Part shown: positions 1 to 8,851 of the stretch, one piece after another
Layout: each line of letters opens with the position of its first letter
How positions within the stretch are numbered: the first letter of the stretch is position 1
From: RYN-230 sp963834705
GTDB lineage: Bacteria; Actinomycetota; Actinomycetes; Streptosporangiales; Streptosporangiaceae
Length of the DNA stretch: 64,000 bases
Assembly (NCBI GenBank): GCA_963834705.1
Contig: CAWICV010000004.1
Location: 1-64,000, forward strand
Direction: 5' to 3'
The notes under the pieces: model-generated
Databases searched by the model: none
Told to the model about the DNA's origin: nothing
What the model saw: the letters and a program-made list of their open reading frames with translations, nothing else
Position numbers and translations under genes: made by a program

Positions 1-169
1 TGATCAGAGGACACATTCTGAACATGACCTCCGTCCTGCGACGTAATCCGAATGTAACGTGCCATCTCAGGCATGATGGACAGGTGACAAACGGCGAAGA
101 TCGCCATGCCGCGCGGGCTCGTGCAGGGCAGGCGGCAGGCCACGTCGCGCGCTCCCCGGCCGGGAATCG

Positions 170-589
170 GTGCGGGCTGCGCTGAAGTGGATGACGCGAG
201 GACGGTTTGGCCGACGGCATGGCTGGCCCGTTATTCCGAGGCTGGGCACACCCTGGCAGGACACGATATCGGCCGAACGTGCCGGGTGGCGCCAGCGCGC
301 GGCGTACCTCGACGGCCAAGAGGTCTTTGCGGTGGACTATCAGATCTGCCGCCGATGCCTCCTTGGATGGGTGGAGCAGCCATACACCGAGCCGAGATAC
401 CAGCGGTGCGGTCTCGCTAGTGCGGCCCTGGCAGCCTTGCGGGTCGAGTATCCAGGCCTAAGATGGCATACTCAAGGTGGTCATTTCCGCGACTCTGAGA
501 CATTCTGGTCAGCCGTCGGCGCAGAAGTCCCAGGCGGGTACCAGCAGCGAGAGACGTGCTCGCATCGCAGCGGCGGCCCGGCAAGGTAG
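170..589 (+). CDS. GNAT-family N-acetyltransferase-like protein
   Basis: A 139-residue protein whose second half reads like the acetyl-CoA-binding part of a GNAT fold. It has a conserved-looking core with GWVEQPYT, then YQRCGLASAALAALR (the position of the GNAT pyrophosphate loop), then WHTQGGHFRDSETFW and VPGGYQQRETC. The start is uncertain: GTG at 170 is the only reasonable start after stop codons near 44 and 74 in this frame. The substrate is unknown. It stands alone on the plus strand, tail to tail with the long minus-strand operon ending at 704, and is probably cargo or an accessory gene of the mobile element. The family call rests on motif recognition only. Confidence 0.55.
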   Translation: MRAALKWMTRGRFGRRHGWPVIPRLGTPWQDTISAERAGWRQRAAYLDGQEVFAVDYQICRRCLLGWVEQPYTEPRYQRCGLASAALAALRVEYPGLRWHTQGGHFRDSETFWSAVGAEVPGGYQQRETCSHRSGGPAR

Positions 590-703
590 GCGAGCATGTG
601 GAAGGCGCTCGCCCGCCAGCTTGCGGATAGAGCCAAACCTGCACGTCAAACCGCACGTAAGTGGCGTTCCGCGTCGAGCTGCATACCGGCCTCGCCGACC
701 CAA

Positions 704-2536
704 TCAGCGCTCGGCTTCGAGTGCTTCTGGCTGGACCGGGAAGTTCTTTTCCGGATCTGGCAGAGTGACCCGGCCGACCCCGGATCTACGCGAGCGTGGT
801 TCTGACGTCACCACGTCCACTGCCTCGATGTGAGCGACGCCAACGGGTACCACCTGATGAGGGTCGCGTTCACCGGCCGAGGCATCAACGATGAGTTGCT
901 CACCAGCACGGTCGATCTCCGCCCCTCGGCGGAGCAATCGAACGTCGGTGACGCCCAGCGCACGCAGGGTCCGTTCGATCTGCCCTATTGCGTCAGGGCA
1001 CCTGGCCATGACGCGTCCGCCCGTTCCGGCTGGCGCCTGAATCTCGCGATTACCGCGAGGAGCACTGTCCAATCTGGCTATTCCGGCCGGTCCCCTTGTC
1101 TGGACGGCAGCAGTGGCATTCCTGAGCTGTCCGGTTGCTTCTGATCCAGCCTTGGCTGCGTATCGGTAGAGCGAGAGAGTCGCGTCGATCCTTTCCGATG
1201 GTGCTGGAGCGAACGGCAGTGGAAGGTCGAAGGCAGAACTGGGCCCTGCAGCCACCAGTATTCGCCGCCCGTGGGCCGCGGCTAGTACCTGCTTCCGGTC
1301 AGCGTGCGCAACCGCGGTCACGCTTTCCAGAGCCCGGTGTAGGACATGGCTCGCCCGCACGAGATCCTCTGGATCTTGCACGAGATTCCGTGCAGGCCGG
1401 ACCGCCCGCTGGCTGGCCACCGTCCAGGAAGGGTCCGCATACGCGAGCCGACCTGTCCACAGCGCCAGGTCGTCGGCGGCGATAGCAGCCTGGGATAGGT
1501 AGTCCTGGGTATCCGTAGTGACCTGATCCAGGGCATGCGCAACGGCCAGCCACCGGGCACGTGCCCGCCCGGCAGCCTCAGCTGCCTGCACCAGCCCACC
1601 GCGGAGCGAATCGTTAACATCTTCCAGACCGTCAGCCAGTGAGTGCAGCACGATCTCACAGTGGTGGCTGGTGATCGTGCTGGCGGCGGCCACCTGCCGT
1701 AGCGAATTCACCGTTACCCGCGGCGACCAGGCAGGCTCCAACCCCGACAGCCACGCCGCGTGGCGGACCCGCTCGGCAGCTTCGATCACTCCCGTGCACA
1801 ACGCACCGACCGGCTCACTGCCCTCCGGCAGCCGCCGGGCGGGCCGGGCGTTGACCGGGATGGCGTGCAGCAGTTCGCGGTCGGCGGCGGACACCGGTTG
1901 ATGGCGTTGGGCAATGCGAATGGATGCGTGCATGTTCTGCAGCCAGTGGCACGCGGCATTGAGGCTGCGCCGCGCCTCCGGGCTGCCGCGCGCACGCGGC
2001 GACCGCTCCAGCCCTTCACCTAGGGACGCGAGCTGATGCGCCAGTACTCCCATCTCCGCCAGCAGCGCCCAGCTGACCGGCGGCGAGGTAATGATGTGGC
2101 CCCACTCGGAGCGGAACTGTCGGCCGCCCTCTGGGCCTCGAGCGAGGTGGGTTTGCAGCAGGTCGCGCCCGTAGGTCAGCGATACTGCCGCCGCATCCAG
2201 CCGCCGGACGAGTTCGCTGCCTGCACGAACGCCAGGCTGTCGCCGGCCCGCAGCGTCGCCGTGAAGGGCAGCCGCAGCGTGGATGAGCGCCTGGCGTGCC
2301 TCCATACCCGCCCGGTCCCAGCCGGTTGGCGCGGGCACCTCCGGCGAGGGGTGGGGCGCTGGCGCCACGCTCGTGTCCTGGACGTAGCGGCCCATGACGA
2401 TGACGACCCGGAGCAGGCTGTGCCGCACTTCCGCAACGTGACCGCCCGCCCACACTGCCTCACGAAAGCCGGCTGCCGGAGCGACCTGCCGGCGGGCGGT
2501 ACGGAGGAAGTCGCCGAACACGGCTCGGCGGCTCAT
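704..2536 (-). CDS. Hypothetical element-borne protein, third gene of DnaB-N operon
   Basis: A 610-residue Ala/Arg/Leu-rich, mostly helical protein with no catalytic motif I recognise. It has no signal peptide and no clear membrane segment. Its ATG overlaps the stop of the preceding gene by 4 nt (ATGA), so translation is coupled, and it closes the three-gene operon 4082 to 704. The C-terminal 100 residues (after about 510) contain a more conserved-looking stretch with IGQIERTLRALGVTDVRLL, which may form a small alpha/beta domain. Its linkage to a tandem DnaB-N protein and to the shared operator suggests a replication or maintenance role for the integrative element; this is inference from context. 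Confidence 0.6.
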   Translation of the reverse strand: MSRRAVFGDFLRTARRQVAPAAGFREAVWAGGHVAEVRHSLLRVVIVMGRYVQDTSVAPAPHPSPEVPAPTGWDRAGMEARQALIHAAAALHGDAAGRRQPGVRAGSELVRRLDAAAVSLTYGRDLLQTHLARGPEGGRQFRSEWGHIITSPPVSWALLAEMGVLAHQLASLGEGLERSPRARGSPEARRSLNAACHWLQNMHASIRIAQRHQPVSAADRELLHAIPVNARPARRLPEGSEPVGALCTGVIEAAERVRHAAWLSGLEPAWSPRVTVNSLRQVAAASTITSHHCEIVLHSLADGLEDVNDSLRGGLVQAAEAAGRARARWLAVAHALDQVTTDTQDYLSQAAIAADDLALWTGRLAYADPSWTVASQRAVRPARNLVQDPEDLVRASHVLHRALESVTAVAHADRKQVLAAAHGRRILVAAGPSSAFDLPLPFAPAPSERIDATLSLYRYAAKAGSEATGQLRNATAAVQTRGPAGIARLDSAPRGNREIQAPAGTGGRVMARCPDAIGQIERTLRALGVTDVRLLRRGAEIDRAGEQLIVDASAGERDPHQVVPVGVAHIEAVDVVTSEPRSRRSGVGRVTLPDPEKNFPVQPEALEAER

Positions 2537-2958
2537 GGCCTACCGCCGGCCATCAGGTCCTGGATGCCGCGGGTGCACCATGCCGCTCGTCTGCAGGCCT
2601 CCCGATCATCGGGGTCGGTGGCCTGCCCGGCCGCTTGTGCGAGACGCACCGCTACCAGGCTGCTCAAGTCGACGACAGCGCCGGCGATCTGCCCAGCCGT
2701 CTCTGCCGACACGTCCTCAGGAACCTGTGCGTTGTGCCCTCGGCGTGGCGGCATGGCCGGGGCGAACGCGACCGCGTCACGGCCGTCCGCGGCGAGTGCG
2801 GCAGCCATCATGAACGCGGCGAAGAAGCCGGTGGCGGGATCCTCCTGCGAGCGGATGGCCGCCAGCATGGCCCCGAATGCCTCATGGGCCCCGGCGAGGA
2901 TAGGAGCTAGGCCACTGGCCTGCCGCAGCCGCTCCCGCGCGGCCGCCATCGGAGTCAC
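2533..2958 (-). CDS. Small hypothetical protein, second gene of DnaB-N operon
   Basis: A 141-residue protein of unknown function. I chose the GTG at 2958 because it overlaps the stop of the upstream gene in a GTGA arrangement, and the downstream gene starts in the same coupled manner (ATGA at 2533-2536). A longer reading up to 3117 would overlap the DnaB-N gene by over 160 nt and is not credible. The sequence is Ala-rich and helical, with no recognisable motif. The tight coupling on both sides argues that the three products are made in fixed ratio and perhaps act together. Confidence 0.6.
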   Translation of the reverse strand: MTPMAAARERLRQASGLAPILAGAHEAFGAMLAAIRSQEDPATGFFAAFMMAAALAADGRDAVAFAPAMPPRRGHNAQVPEDVSAETAGQIAGAVVDLSSLVAVRLAQAAGQATDPDDREACRRAAWCTRGIQDLMAGGRP

Positions 2959-4082
2959 TGCACCGCCTCGCGTTCTGCCTGCCGGGGCTGAGGTGCGGAT
3001 GCCACCTCGCGCGGTTCGCGTATCCCGGAGGCTGGCGCCGACTGCCTGCCCGGCTGCAGGTCGGCTTGCAGCGCCCGCAGCCGCTCCCCAGCCGACTGCA
3101 GCATGTCGTCCGGGCACCGGGCCAGATCGTCGGCGTCAGCCTGGATGGCACGCCCGGCGTGTGCCGCCTGAGCGAGTACACCGAGCCGGTGCACCTCCCG
3201 CGCGCTGGCCACCGCGAACGGGCCCATCCCTCCCTCCAGGCTGCGGGGCTCAGCCCGTAGCCCGCGCTGGGCTGCCTCCCAGCAGATGGTGACCGGATCG
3301 ACCGGCCGGCCGCCGGCCGCCATGTCCTGCATGACCGTGTACAACGCACCCTGTTCCGGGCGGGCGAAGTGTTCTGGTCGCAACGACCGCCCCACCTGCG
3401 CGAGCCATCCAGGCGCGGCGGCGAGATCACGCAACGCCCGATCTCCGGCAGCGGCTGCCGCTGCCCCTCGCGGTCTGGCTGGCTCTCCCCGGTTGGACGC
3501 CTGACGGCGCTGAACGTGACCGGTCCGGCCGGGTGGTTGGAGGATGTCGCGGCGGAGGTGGCCGGGCAGGGCCAGCCAGCGAGCGCGGCATCCGTTGATG
3601 TCGCGGATGCCTTGGGCTGTCAGCCGCAGCACTGTCTCCGTGTTGCCGGTTGCGGATGCCTGGAGCATGCGGGTTCCGGCTTCGTGCATGTGCTGCCGGA
3701 TGCCTCCCTCGGCCACCATGACCGCATACGCCGGAGCGTGCCGGGCTTGCGGTGCCGCTTCCATCAGGTTGGCCACCGGCACCGCGTCCCGGGCCACGCT
3801 CGGCGGGAGGTCTGGATCGTGCTGCAGCTCCCGATAGACCTCCATAGGGCCCGGCAGCGCCCCGCGTGCGCGCACCCGCTGCATCGCCTCCAGCACCTGC
3901 GCCTGCCACGGCAGATGCATGTCATCTGGCCGCACCAGGTCGAGCGCTTGCTGCTGTCCCGCCGGATCCAGCAGGACGGCGCCCAGCAACGCCCGCTCGG
4001 TCCAGACCCGGTACCGTTCCGCCGCGAGCGGCCTGCCCACTGACCTCACTCTGCCTGCAGCAGGAGGACGGCTCACACTCAC
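2955..4082 (-). CDS. Tandem DnaB-like helicase N-terminal domain protein
   Basis: A 375-residue protein with two copies of a DnaB N-terminal-type helical domain and no helicase ATPase domain. The first copy (about residues 20-140) begins RVWTERALLGAVLLDPAGQQ and includes DMHLPWQAQVLEAM. The second (about 195-320) has GWLAQVGRSLRPEHFARPEQGALYTVMQDM and PVDPVTICWEA. In DnaB this domain mediates hexamer contacts and primase binding, so a stand-alone tandem version could be a helicase loader, decoy or adaptor for replication of the excised element; that role is inference. The start is GTG at 4082, two nt from an 18-bp operator palindrome, so the transcript is leaderless or nearly so. Confidence 0.7.
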   Translation of the reverse strand: MSVSRPPAAGRVRSVGRPLAAERYRVWTERALLGAVLLDPAGQQQALDLVRPDDMHLPWQAQVLEAMQRVRARGALPGPMEVYRELQHDPDLPPSVARDAVPVANLMEAAPQARHAPAYAVMVAEGGIRQHMHEAGTRMLQASATGNTETVLRLTAQGIRDINGCRARWLALPGHLRRDILQPPGRTGHVQRRQASNRGEPARPRGAAAAAAGDRALRDLAAAPGWLAQVGRSLRPEHFARPEQGALYTVMQDMAAGGRPVDPVTICWEAAQRGLRAEPRSLEGGMGPFAVASAREVHRLGVLAQAAHAGRAIQADADDLARCPDDMLQSAGERLRALQADLQPGRQSAPASGIREPREVASAPQPRQAEREAVQ

Positions 4083-4084
4083 AC

Positions 4085-4118
4085 ATCTGATTTAAATAAG
4101 ATAATTCAGTATCGTCAA
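4085..4118 (-). promoter_or_regulatory. Promoter with -10-embedded GATTTAAAT operator, DnaB-N operon
   Basis: Read on the minus strand, TTGACG (4113-4118) is followed by a 16-nt spacer and TTTAAA (4091-4096). The -10 lies in the centre of the near-perfect palindrome ATCTGATTTAAATAAGAT (4085-4102). The same palindrome occurs at 8793 and 34222. Its position over the -10 fits a repressor site. The start codon lies only two nt beyond. Confidence 0.7.
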
Positions 4119-4285
4119 CTTGATATGGGCCGCCAACCAAAGGGGCGCGCTCCCTCAGCATGCATGTGTACGCGTTCACGGGGCGGATTTGTCGGGGTGG
4201 TCACGTAGGCCGGGCTGCTGGCAGGACTGACAGCTGTGATATCGAAGTGGGCGGCAGGCACAACGGATGAGGGTGGTGAGCGCCG

Positions 4286-5042
4286 GTGAAGCCGGTACTG
4301 GAGGGTACGGTCGCACTGGTGACCGGAGCGTCGAGTGGCATCGGTGCAGCTACCGCGACCGCGCTGGCCGCCCAGGGTGCAGCGGTCGCACTGGCCGCAC
4401 GGCGGCGCGACCGGCTGGACGAACTGGCCACGGACATCACGAGCCAGGGCGGCCCCGCGCTGGTGCTGGAGTGTGACGTCACCCAACAGGACCAGGCGGC
4501 CTCTGCGATCGAGCGCACGGTCGCGGAGCTGGGGCGGCTGGACACGCTGGTCAACAACGCCGGTGTGATGCTGCTCGGCCCGGCCGCCGGGGCACCGCTG
4601 GCCGAGTAGCAGCAGATGGTCGAACTCAATGTGCTCGGCCTGCTGTACTGCGCGCACGCTGCGCTGCCCCATCTACTGCGCGCCGCCGCGGACGGGCCAC
4701 GCCAGGTCGCGGACATGGTGACATCAGCTCGGTGGCGGGCCGGCATGCCCGTAACGGGAATGGGGTTTACGCGCTGACCAAATTCGGCGTGGGCGCGTTC
4801 AGCGAGTCGCTGCCCCAGGAACTGGCCGGGCAGTACGTGCGGGTGTCGCTGGTCGAGCCGGGTGCCACCGCGACTGAGCTGGCCAGCCACAACCGGCCCG
4901 AAATTCTGGAGAGCCTCAGCAGCCAGTTCGGCCAGCGGATGGAAGCCGAAGACATCGCCGACGCCATCAGTTACATCGTCACCCGCCCCCGCACGTCGCC
5001 GTCAACGAGATGCTCATCCGCCCCACCGAACAACAGCGGTAG
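4286..5042 (+). pseudogene. SDR-family oxidoreductase, disrupted
   Basis: A classical short-chain dehydrogenase/reductase broken by three lesions. The N-terminus is intact from GTG 4286, with the nucleotide-binding TGASSGIGAA motif and NNAG. A TAG at 4606 stands where homologues have Trp. A 1-nt deletion near 4720 shifts the frame just before the catalytic Ser region, after which the YxxxK motif is read as YALTK. A further 1-nt loss near 4990 shifts the final residues; with correction the reading ends at TAG 5040. The substrate cannot be told. Multiple independent lesions make true decay more likely here than sequencing error. Confidence 0.75.
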
Positions 5043-5176
5043 CCTCGCACCGAACCCACAACCCGGCACCCAGGCAGTTCCAAAAACCTGTGATCCGGCG
5101 GTAGCAAAACGACGTTCAGCGGACCAGTCGCCGCTGACCCGACCTTTGCAGCCTGCTGGCTCGTAGGGTGTTCCAC

Positions 5177-5344
5177 ATGGCGGGGACAGTCGAACATCCA
5201 GATATCAGGTACGTCGTCTACCCGGTACACCTCGACGGCACGCCCACAGGAGACGAGCCGAGGCTGCGGCATGACCCGGATTGCCGTCACTTCGAATGGG
5301 GAGACGGCACCGTCCTGGGCACTCCTGAGCTAGCCACCGAATAA
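5177..5344 (+). CDS. Small hypothetical protein, 55 aa
   Basis: An acidic 55-residue reading frame from ATG 5177 to TAA 5342-5344, with one Cys-His segment (HDPDCRHFEWGDG). It ends four nt before the ATG of a small zinc-ribbon-like protein, so the two look like a dicistronic unit. Codon third positions are mostly G or C, as expected for a coding frame here. I do not recognise the family. Pairing with the next gene suggests a shared role. Confidence 0.5.
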   Translation: MAGTVEHPDIRYVVYPVHLDGTPTGDEPRLRHDPDCRHFEWGDGTVLGTPELATE

Positions 5345-5347
5345 CAG

Positions 5348-5503
5348 ATGCATACCCTACGTGCCTGCAAGACCTGTATCGGGACTCGTCGTGGGCCGCG
5401 CGGCGCAAGCCGCCCGGATGGGAAGGACGGCCGGACCGGTAAGTTGTGTCCCACCTGCAACCAGACGATGTCCTTGACCGGGGTTTGCGACAACTGCGAC
5501 TGA
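5348..5503 (+). CDS. Small zinc-ribbon-like protein with three CxxC motifs
   Basis: A 51-residue protein from ATG 5348 to TGA 5501-5503, with three CxxC pairs: CKTC at residues 7-10, CPTC near 37-40 and CDNC at the C-terminus. The regular knuckle spacing, and the basic linker RRGPRGASRPDGKDGR between the first two pairs, fit a small nucleic-acid-binding zinc ribbon. It directly follows the 55-residue gene at 5177. The function is unknown. Being very short it is easily missed by automatic annotation. Confidence 0.55.
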   Translation: MHTLRACKTCIGTRRGPRGASRPDGKDGRTGKLCPTCNQTMSLTGVCDNCD

Positions 5504-5704
5504 CTGCTGAGAAGGGCAATCAAGCTCGACACCACCAGCAAGCAAGCCCGAACTGTTCGCGGCATGACAGTGCTATGCGCCTGCGCCCGGACGCCTCGAC
5601 CCGTGTGAGATACGCAAGCTAGGTGCCCGTCCCGGTCGGACTCAGATCTGTCTGATCTGCGGCGTTAGTGCTTGCCCTGCGACCGTTGGCCATAAGCTAC
5701 GAGA

Positions 5705-6580
5705 GTGACTATCAGGATGCCAAAGGTACGCGAGCTTATGTGGCCGTGCCTGCTGGCCACTCGGGAATTGGGTGGCTCGGCCACCGTTCGCGAGATGAAC
5801 GCACGTGCGATGGAGTTCGCTGGCTTGAGGGAAGCACAGCAGGCCATTCCTCATGGCAGCGAAGGCCGGAGCGAGGTTGAGTATCGCTTGAACTGGGCGC
5901 GGACGTACTTGAAGGGCATCGGCGCACTGGAGAACTCCTCGCGTGGGGTCTGGACCCTGACCGACCACGGAAGAACTCTGACTGAAGATGCGATGGGCGC
6001 GGAAACCAGGACCTGGAAGGCTGGAATCAACGAGCGCCACCGGTCTCTGCGGGCAAAGGAGCAACAGCCGGATGAGATTGAGGCCGAGGTTGAGGCTGAG
6101 GAAATGTCTTGGAAGGACGTTCTGATCGGTCGACTTCTCGAACTTCCTCCTGACGGCTTCGAGCGCCTAGCGCAACGCATTCTACGCGAAGCTGGGTTCG
6201 TCAACGTGACGGTCACGGGAAAGAGCGGAGACGGTGGAATCGATGGTGCCGGGACTTACCGCATCTCTCTCGTCTCGTTTCCCGTGTACTTCCAATGCAA
6301 GCGCTACAAGGGTGTTGTCACGCCGAACATCGTCCGCGACTTTCGCGGAGCTATGGCAGGGCGTGGTGAGAAAGGCCTGCTAATCACGACCGGCTCCTTC
6401 ACCCGAGACGCCCAGGCTGAGGCATCACGCGACGGGGCCCCGCCTGTGGAACTGATCGACGGCGATCGTCTGTGCGACTTGCTGCGTGAGTATCGGCTCG
6501 GCGTTGATGTACGCCAACGGATCCAAGAAGACACCAGCATCGACACCGGATTCTTCGACGAGTATGGCCACACGCGATAA
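5705..6580 (+). CDS. mrr: Mrr-family restriction endonuclease (type IV-like)
   Basis: A 291-residue protein with the usual Mrr layout. The N-terminal winged-helix Mrr_N domain (about 1-100) includes WARTYLKGIGALENSSRGVWTLTDHG. An acidic linker follows, and then a PD-(D/E)XK catalytic domain (about 140-260) with GDGGIDGAG and FQCKRYKG, i.e. the D...QxK catalytic triad of Mrr_cat. Mrr enzymes cut DNA with modified bases and so restrict modified phage or incoming DNA. The start is GTG 5705 or, slightly shorter, ATG 5717. Base composition is less GC-rich than the element backbone, which suggests acquisition. The PIN-domain gene starts eight nt after its stop, so the two likely form an operon. Confidence 0.85.
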   Translation: MTIRMPKVRELMWPCLLATRELGGSATVREMNARAMEFAGLREAQQAIPHGSEGRSEVEYRLNWARTYLKGIGALENSSRGVWTLTDHGRTLTEDAMGAETRTWKAGINERHRSLRAKEQQPDEIEAEVEAEEMSWKDVLIGRLLELPPDGFERLAQRILREAGFVNVTVTGKSGDGGIDGAGTYRISLVSFPVYFQCKRYKGVVTPNIVRDFRGAMAGRGEKGLLITTGSFTRDAQAEASRDGAPPVELIDGDRLCDLLREYRLGVDVRQRIQEDTSIDTGFFDEYGHTR

Positions 6581-6588
6581 CAGGCGCT

Positions 6589-7659
6589 ATGGACTACCAC
6601 CATCTGGGATCAAAGCCGCCGTCCGCAGTTATGCAACGAACTGAGGCGGCGCTCAGCCATACTGGAGAGACATCACAGACCAGGATCCTCGTAGACACAA
6701 ATGTCTGGCGATACCTCATCGACCTTGACAGTTTGGAGACTATTTACCGCGAAGCAAAAGGAGCGCAAGGTCTGATCCTGGCATGTCCAGCCGTGCTCTA
6801 CGAGATGCTTCGCCTGGAGGATGTCCCGCTTCGACGTCGGCTGGTCAAGGCGATCTGCCGATCGCGCTGGGTTCGGATGATGCCAGAAGCATTCGAAGAG
6901 TGCGCAGAGCTGCGGGCAGAAATTGCACGCCTGCGCCAGCACTGGCTCTTGCGCGATCCCAACCTTCCAGCCTTCAACAGACTCTATAACGATTGGAAAG
7001 GCCCTAGTGGCGTGTGGCGGCGTGCTCGTATTGATCCCTCTAGGGCATCAGCGGTTCTACGCGTTATCGAGGGGGATGACATGGTTCGCGGGCGCACCGA
7101 AGCTCGTGAACTGAGGACCGAAATGGGGAAGATCACGACTTTCGAGACAGTGAAGCTGGACCGGTGGACAACGACCTTCCAGTTCAAGCCTAAAGGGTGG
7201 GATGGTGATCCCGTCGCCACATGGCGAGCCGAGACGATGGGCTATTACATGGAGGTGTTGCTGAGGCAACAGCTTGCTCAGTCGCCCGCCGAGCGCGAGT
7301 GGCTGGAACCATGGATCGATCTAACTGCCATGCGTAATGACTTGCCTTCGTTCGCGAGATTTATTCTGTATGAAACGGACGCCTCCCATCTCCCGAGAAA
7401 TTGGCTACGCTGGGCTGTCCGAACGCTGCAAGCGACTCGCAAGACTAGTGCGGGCACGCCGGTTGACAATCAGATCGGCTCGTATCTTGTCGATGCGGAC
7501 GTCTTCGTAACGGCAGACAAGGTGTTCTATTCAATCGTCCAACGCATTGTCGATGAGTCCGTCGTGCAAATTGCTACGCCAATCCTGACTTCTAAATCAT
7601 CATGTGTGTCGGCATTGACGACGCTTCTCAGGCAAGGCCCGCCAACGTCGCTCGCATGA
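6589..7659 (+). CDS. PIN-like domain protein (predicted nuclease)
   Basis: A 356-residue protein with a PIN-type start at about residue 33, RILVDTNVWRYLIDLD, where the first acidic residue of a PIN site would be. A later VDADVFVTADKVFY (about 305) matches the last acidic cluster of PIN folds. The central 200 residues are an insertion or extra helical region I do not recognise. PIN proteins are metal-dependent RNases, but no small antitoxin-like gene lies beside this one, so it is not an ordinary VapC. It follows the Mrr gene closely on the same strand, and a joint restriction or defence role is possible but unproven. Confidence 0.6.
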   Translation: MDYHHLGSKPPSAVMQRTEAALSHTGETSQTRILVDTNVWRYLIDLDSLETIYREAKGAQGLILACPAVLYEMLRLEDVPLRRRLVKAICRSRWVRMMPEAFEECAELRAEIARLRQHWLLRDPNLPAFNRLYNDWKGPSGVWRRARIDPSRASAVLRVIEGDDMVRGRTEARELRTEMGKITTFETVKLDRWTTTFQFKPKGWDGDPVATWRAETMGYYMEVLLRQQLAQSPAEREWLEPWIDLTAMRNDLPSFARFILYETDASHLPRNWLRWAVRTLQATRKTSAGTPVDNQIGSYLVDADVFVTADKVFYSIVQRIVDESVVQIATPILTSKSSCVSALTTLLRQGPPTSLA

Positions 7660-7868
7660 CAGTCGCTGCATCTTTGACGCCTGCGACAGCCTTTCCTTAC
7701 TTTGTATAGCGCACGGAACCCATAACGGCGTCTTCGAATCACCGGCACATCACCCGCATATCATGCAGATCCGGATATAGCATCACTGCTCTGGGTGGGA
7801 TCGTTCCCTTCTCATTGACCGATGCCGTGGCTGATCCATGATCTGCGGTTACGCCGACCAGGCGGAGG

Positions 7869-8742
7869 CTACTTGCCTGGATATCCAATCTCGTACCGGA
7901 AGGTGGCCCCGTCGCCGCGGCGGATCTGGTGGAGCACCACTACAGGAGTGCCGTGGCCGTCGTGAGCCGTGCGGGCCAGTTCGAGCACCACGGATACCTG
8001 CGGCAGATTCAGCAGCCGCCGCTCCTCCGTAGTCGCCAGCCGAGGCCGGATCTCATCCACATGCCCCCGCAGCCTGCGCCCGAGCCCGGCAAGGACTTCC
8101 ACCGGACTAGCCGGCGCAGGCGAGGCAAGCGGGCTGTCGCGCACCAGGTCATAGGGGTAGTACTCATCGGCCAGCGAATCAGCAGTGTCACCCGGCGCAT
8201 CTTCAGCCGATGGCCTGGTCCGCCGAACAGCGCGGCGGACCAGAACCCGTGAGCCACCCGGCAACCCGAGCCGCTCCCCAACCGTCTTCCCGAGCATCGC
8301 CACCGAGCCATCCTCGATCGCGACGCTGATGTCTTCCCGGTGCTCCAGCCCAGCCTCGTCCGCGTCAGCGGCCCACCGGTCCAAGATGTCCGGCGAAACC
8401 CGGCGGCTCCCCTTCGGCGGGTTCATCCGCCAGGTCATCACGTTGGGACGCCGGACGTAGAAGCCCTTCTTGACTGATGGACTCGACAAGGCCTTCCTCG
8501 ACCAGCACCCGGTACGCACCGCGGACAGTCAGGTTCGCGACGCCGGTGCGTTCCATCAGCTCCATCGTGGAGGGCAGCCGGTCCCCCGGCTTGTACCGGC
8601 CGGACACGATCCCTTGGCGCAACTCGTCAGCGAGCCGCTCATAGACATCCCTGCGCTCGGGCACAGCACCCGCGCTGTCGGCCCGCGACCGTGGTGACAC
8701 CTCGGTCCCTTCTCCGCTGTCTTGGCTATACAAGTTTGTCAT
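7869..8742 (-). pseudogene. GntR/HutC-family regulator with UTRA domain, frameshifted
   Basis: The N-terminal part (from ATG 8742) is a GntR winged helix: VYERLADELRQGIVSGRYKPGDRLPS, then LMERTGVANLTVRGAYRVLVEEGLV. The C-terminal part (down to 7869) is in another frame and is a UTRA ligand domain ending VVVLHQIRRGDGATFRYEIGYPG. The frames meet near 8468, where SISQ should be followed by KGFYVRRP; one extra nt explains this. KorSA-like GntR regulators repress transfer and excision genes of actinomycete integrative elements. This gene lies beside one of three copies of an 18-bp palindrome, so it is the likely repressor of this element. If the frameshift is real the element may be derepressed. 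Confidence 0.75.
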
Positions 8743-8775
8743 ACCGAACCCTCCCCGTCCGGGCCACCAAACCGT

Positions 8776-8832
8776 TTGACACCTTCTACCTCATCTGATT
8801 TAAATAAGATGTCGCTAGCGTACCGGTGTCAA
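8776..8832. promoter_or_regulatory. Divergent promoter with GATTTAAAT operator between regulator and transfer genes
   Basis: On the plus strand TTGACA (8776-8781) is followed by 17 nt and TTTAAA (8799-8804), inside the palindrome ATCTGATTTAAATAAGAT (8793-8810). On the minus strand TTGACA (complement of 8827-8832) lies about 20 nt from the same palindrome. One operator could therefore control both the GntR gene and the transfer genes, giving autoregulation. Confidence 0.65.
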
Positions 8833-8851
8833 CCCAGGGAGGCCAGCGCCC

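Noticed and set aside
2036..3292. Long plus-strand frame opposite the DnaB-N operon
   Set aside because: It runs across three minus-strand genes that have coupled starts and a recognisable domain; the translation has no family resemblance.
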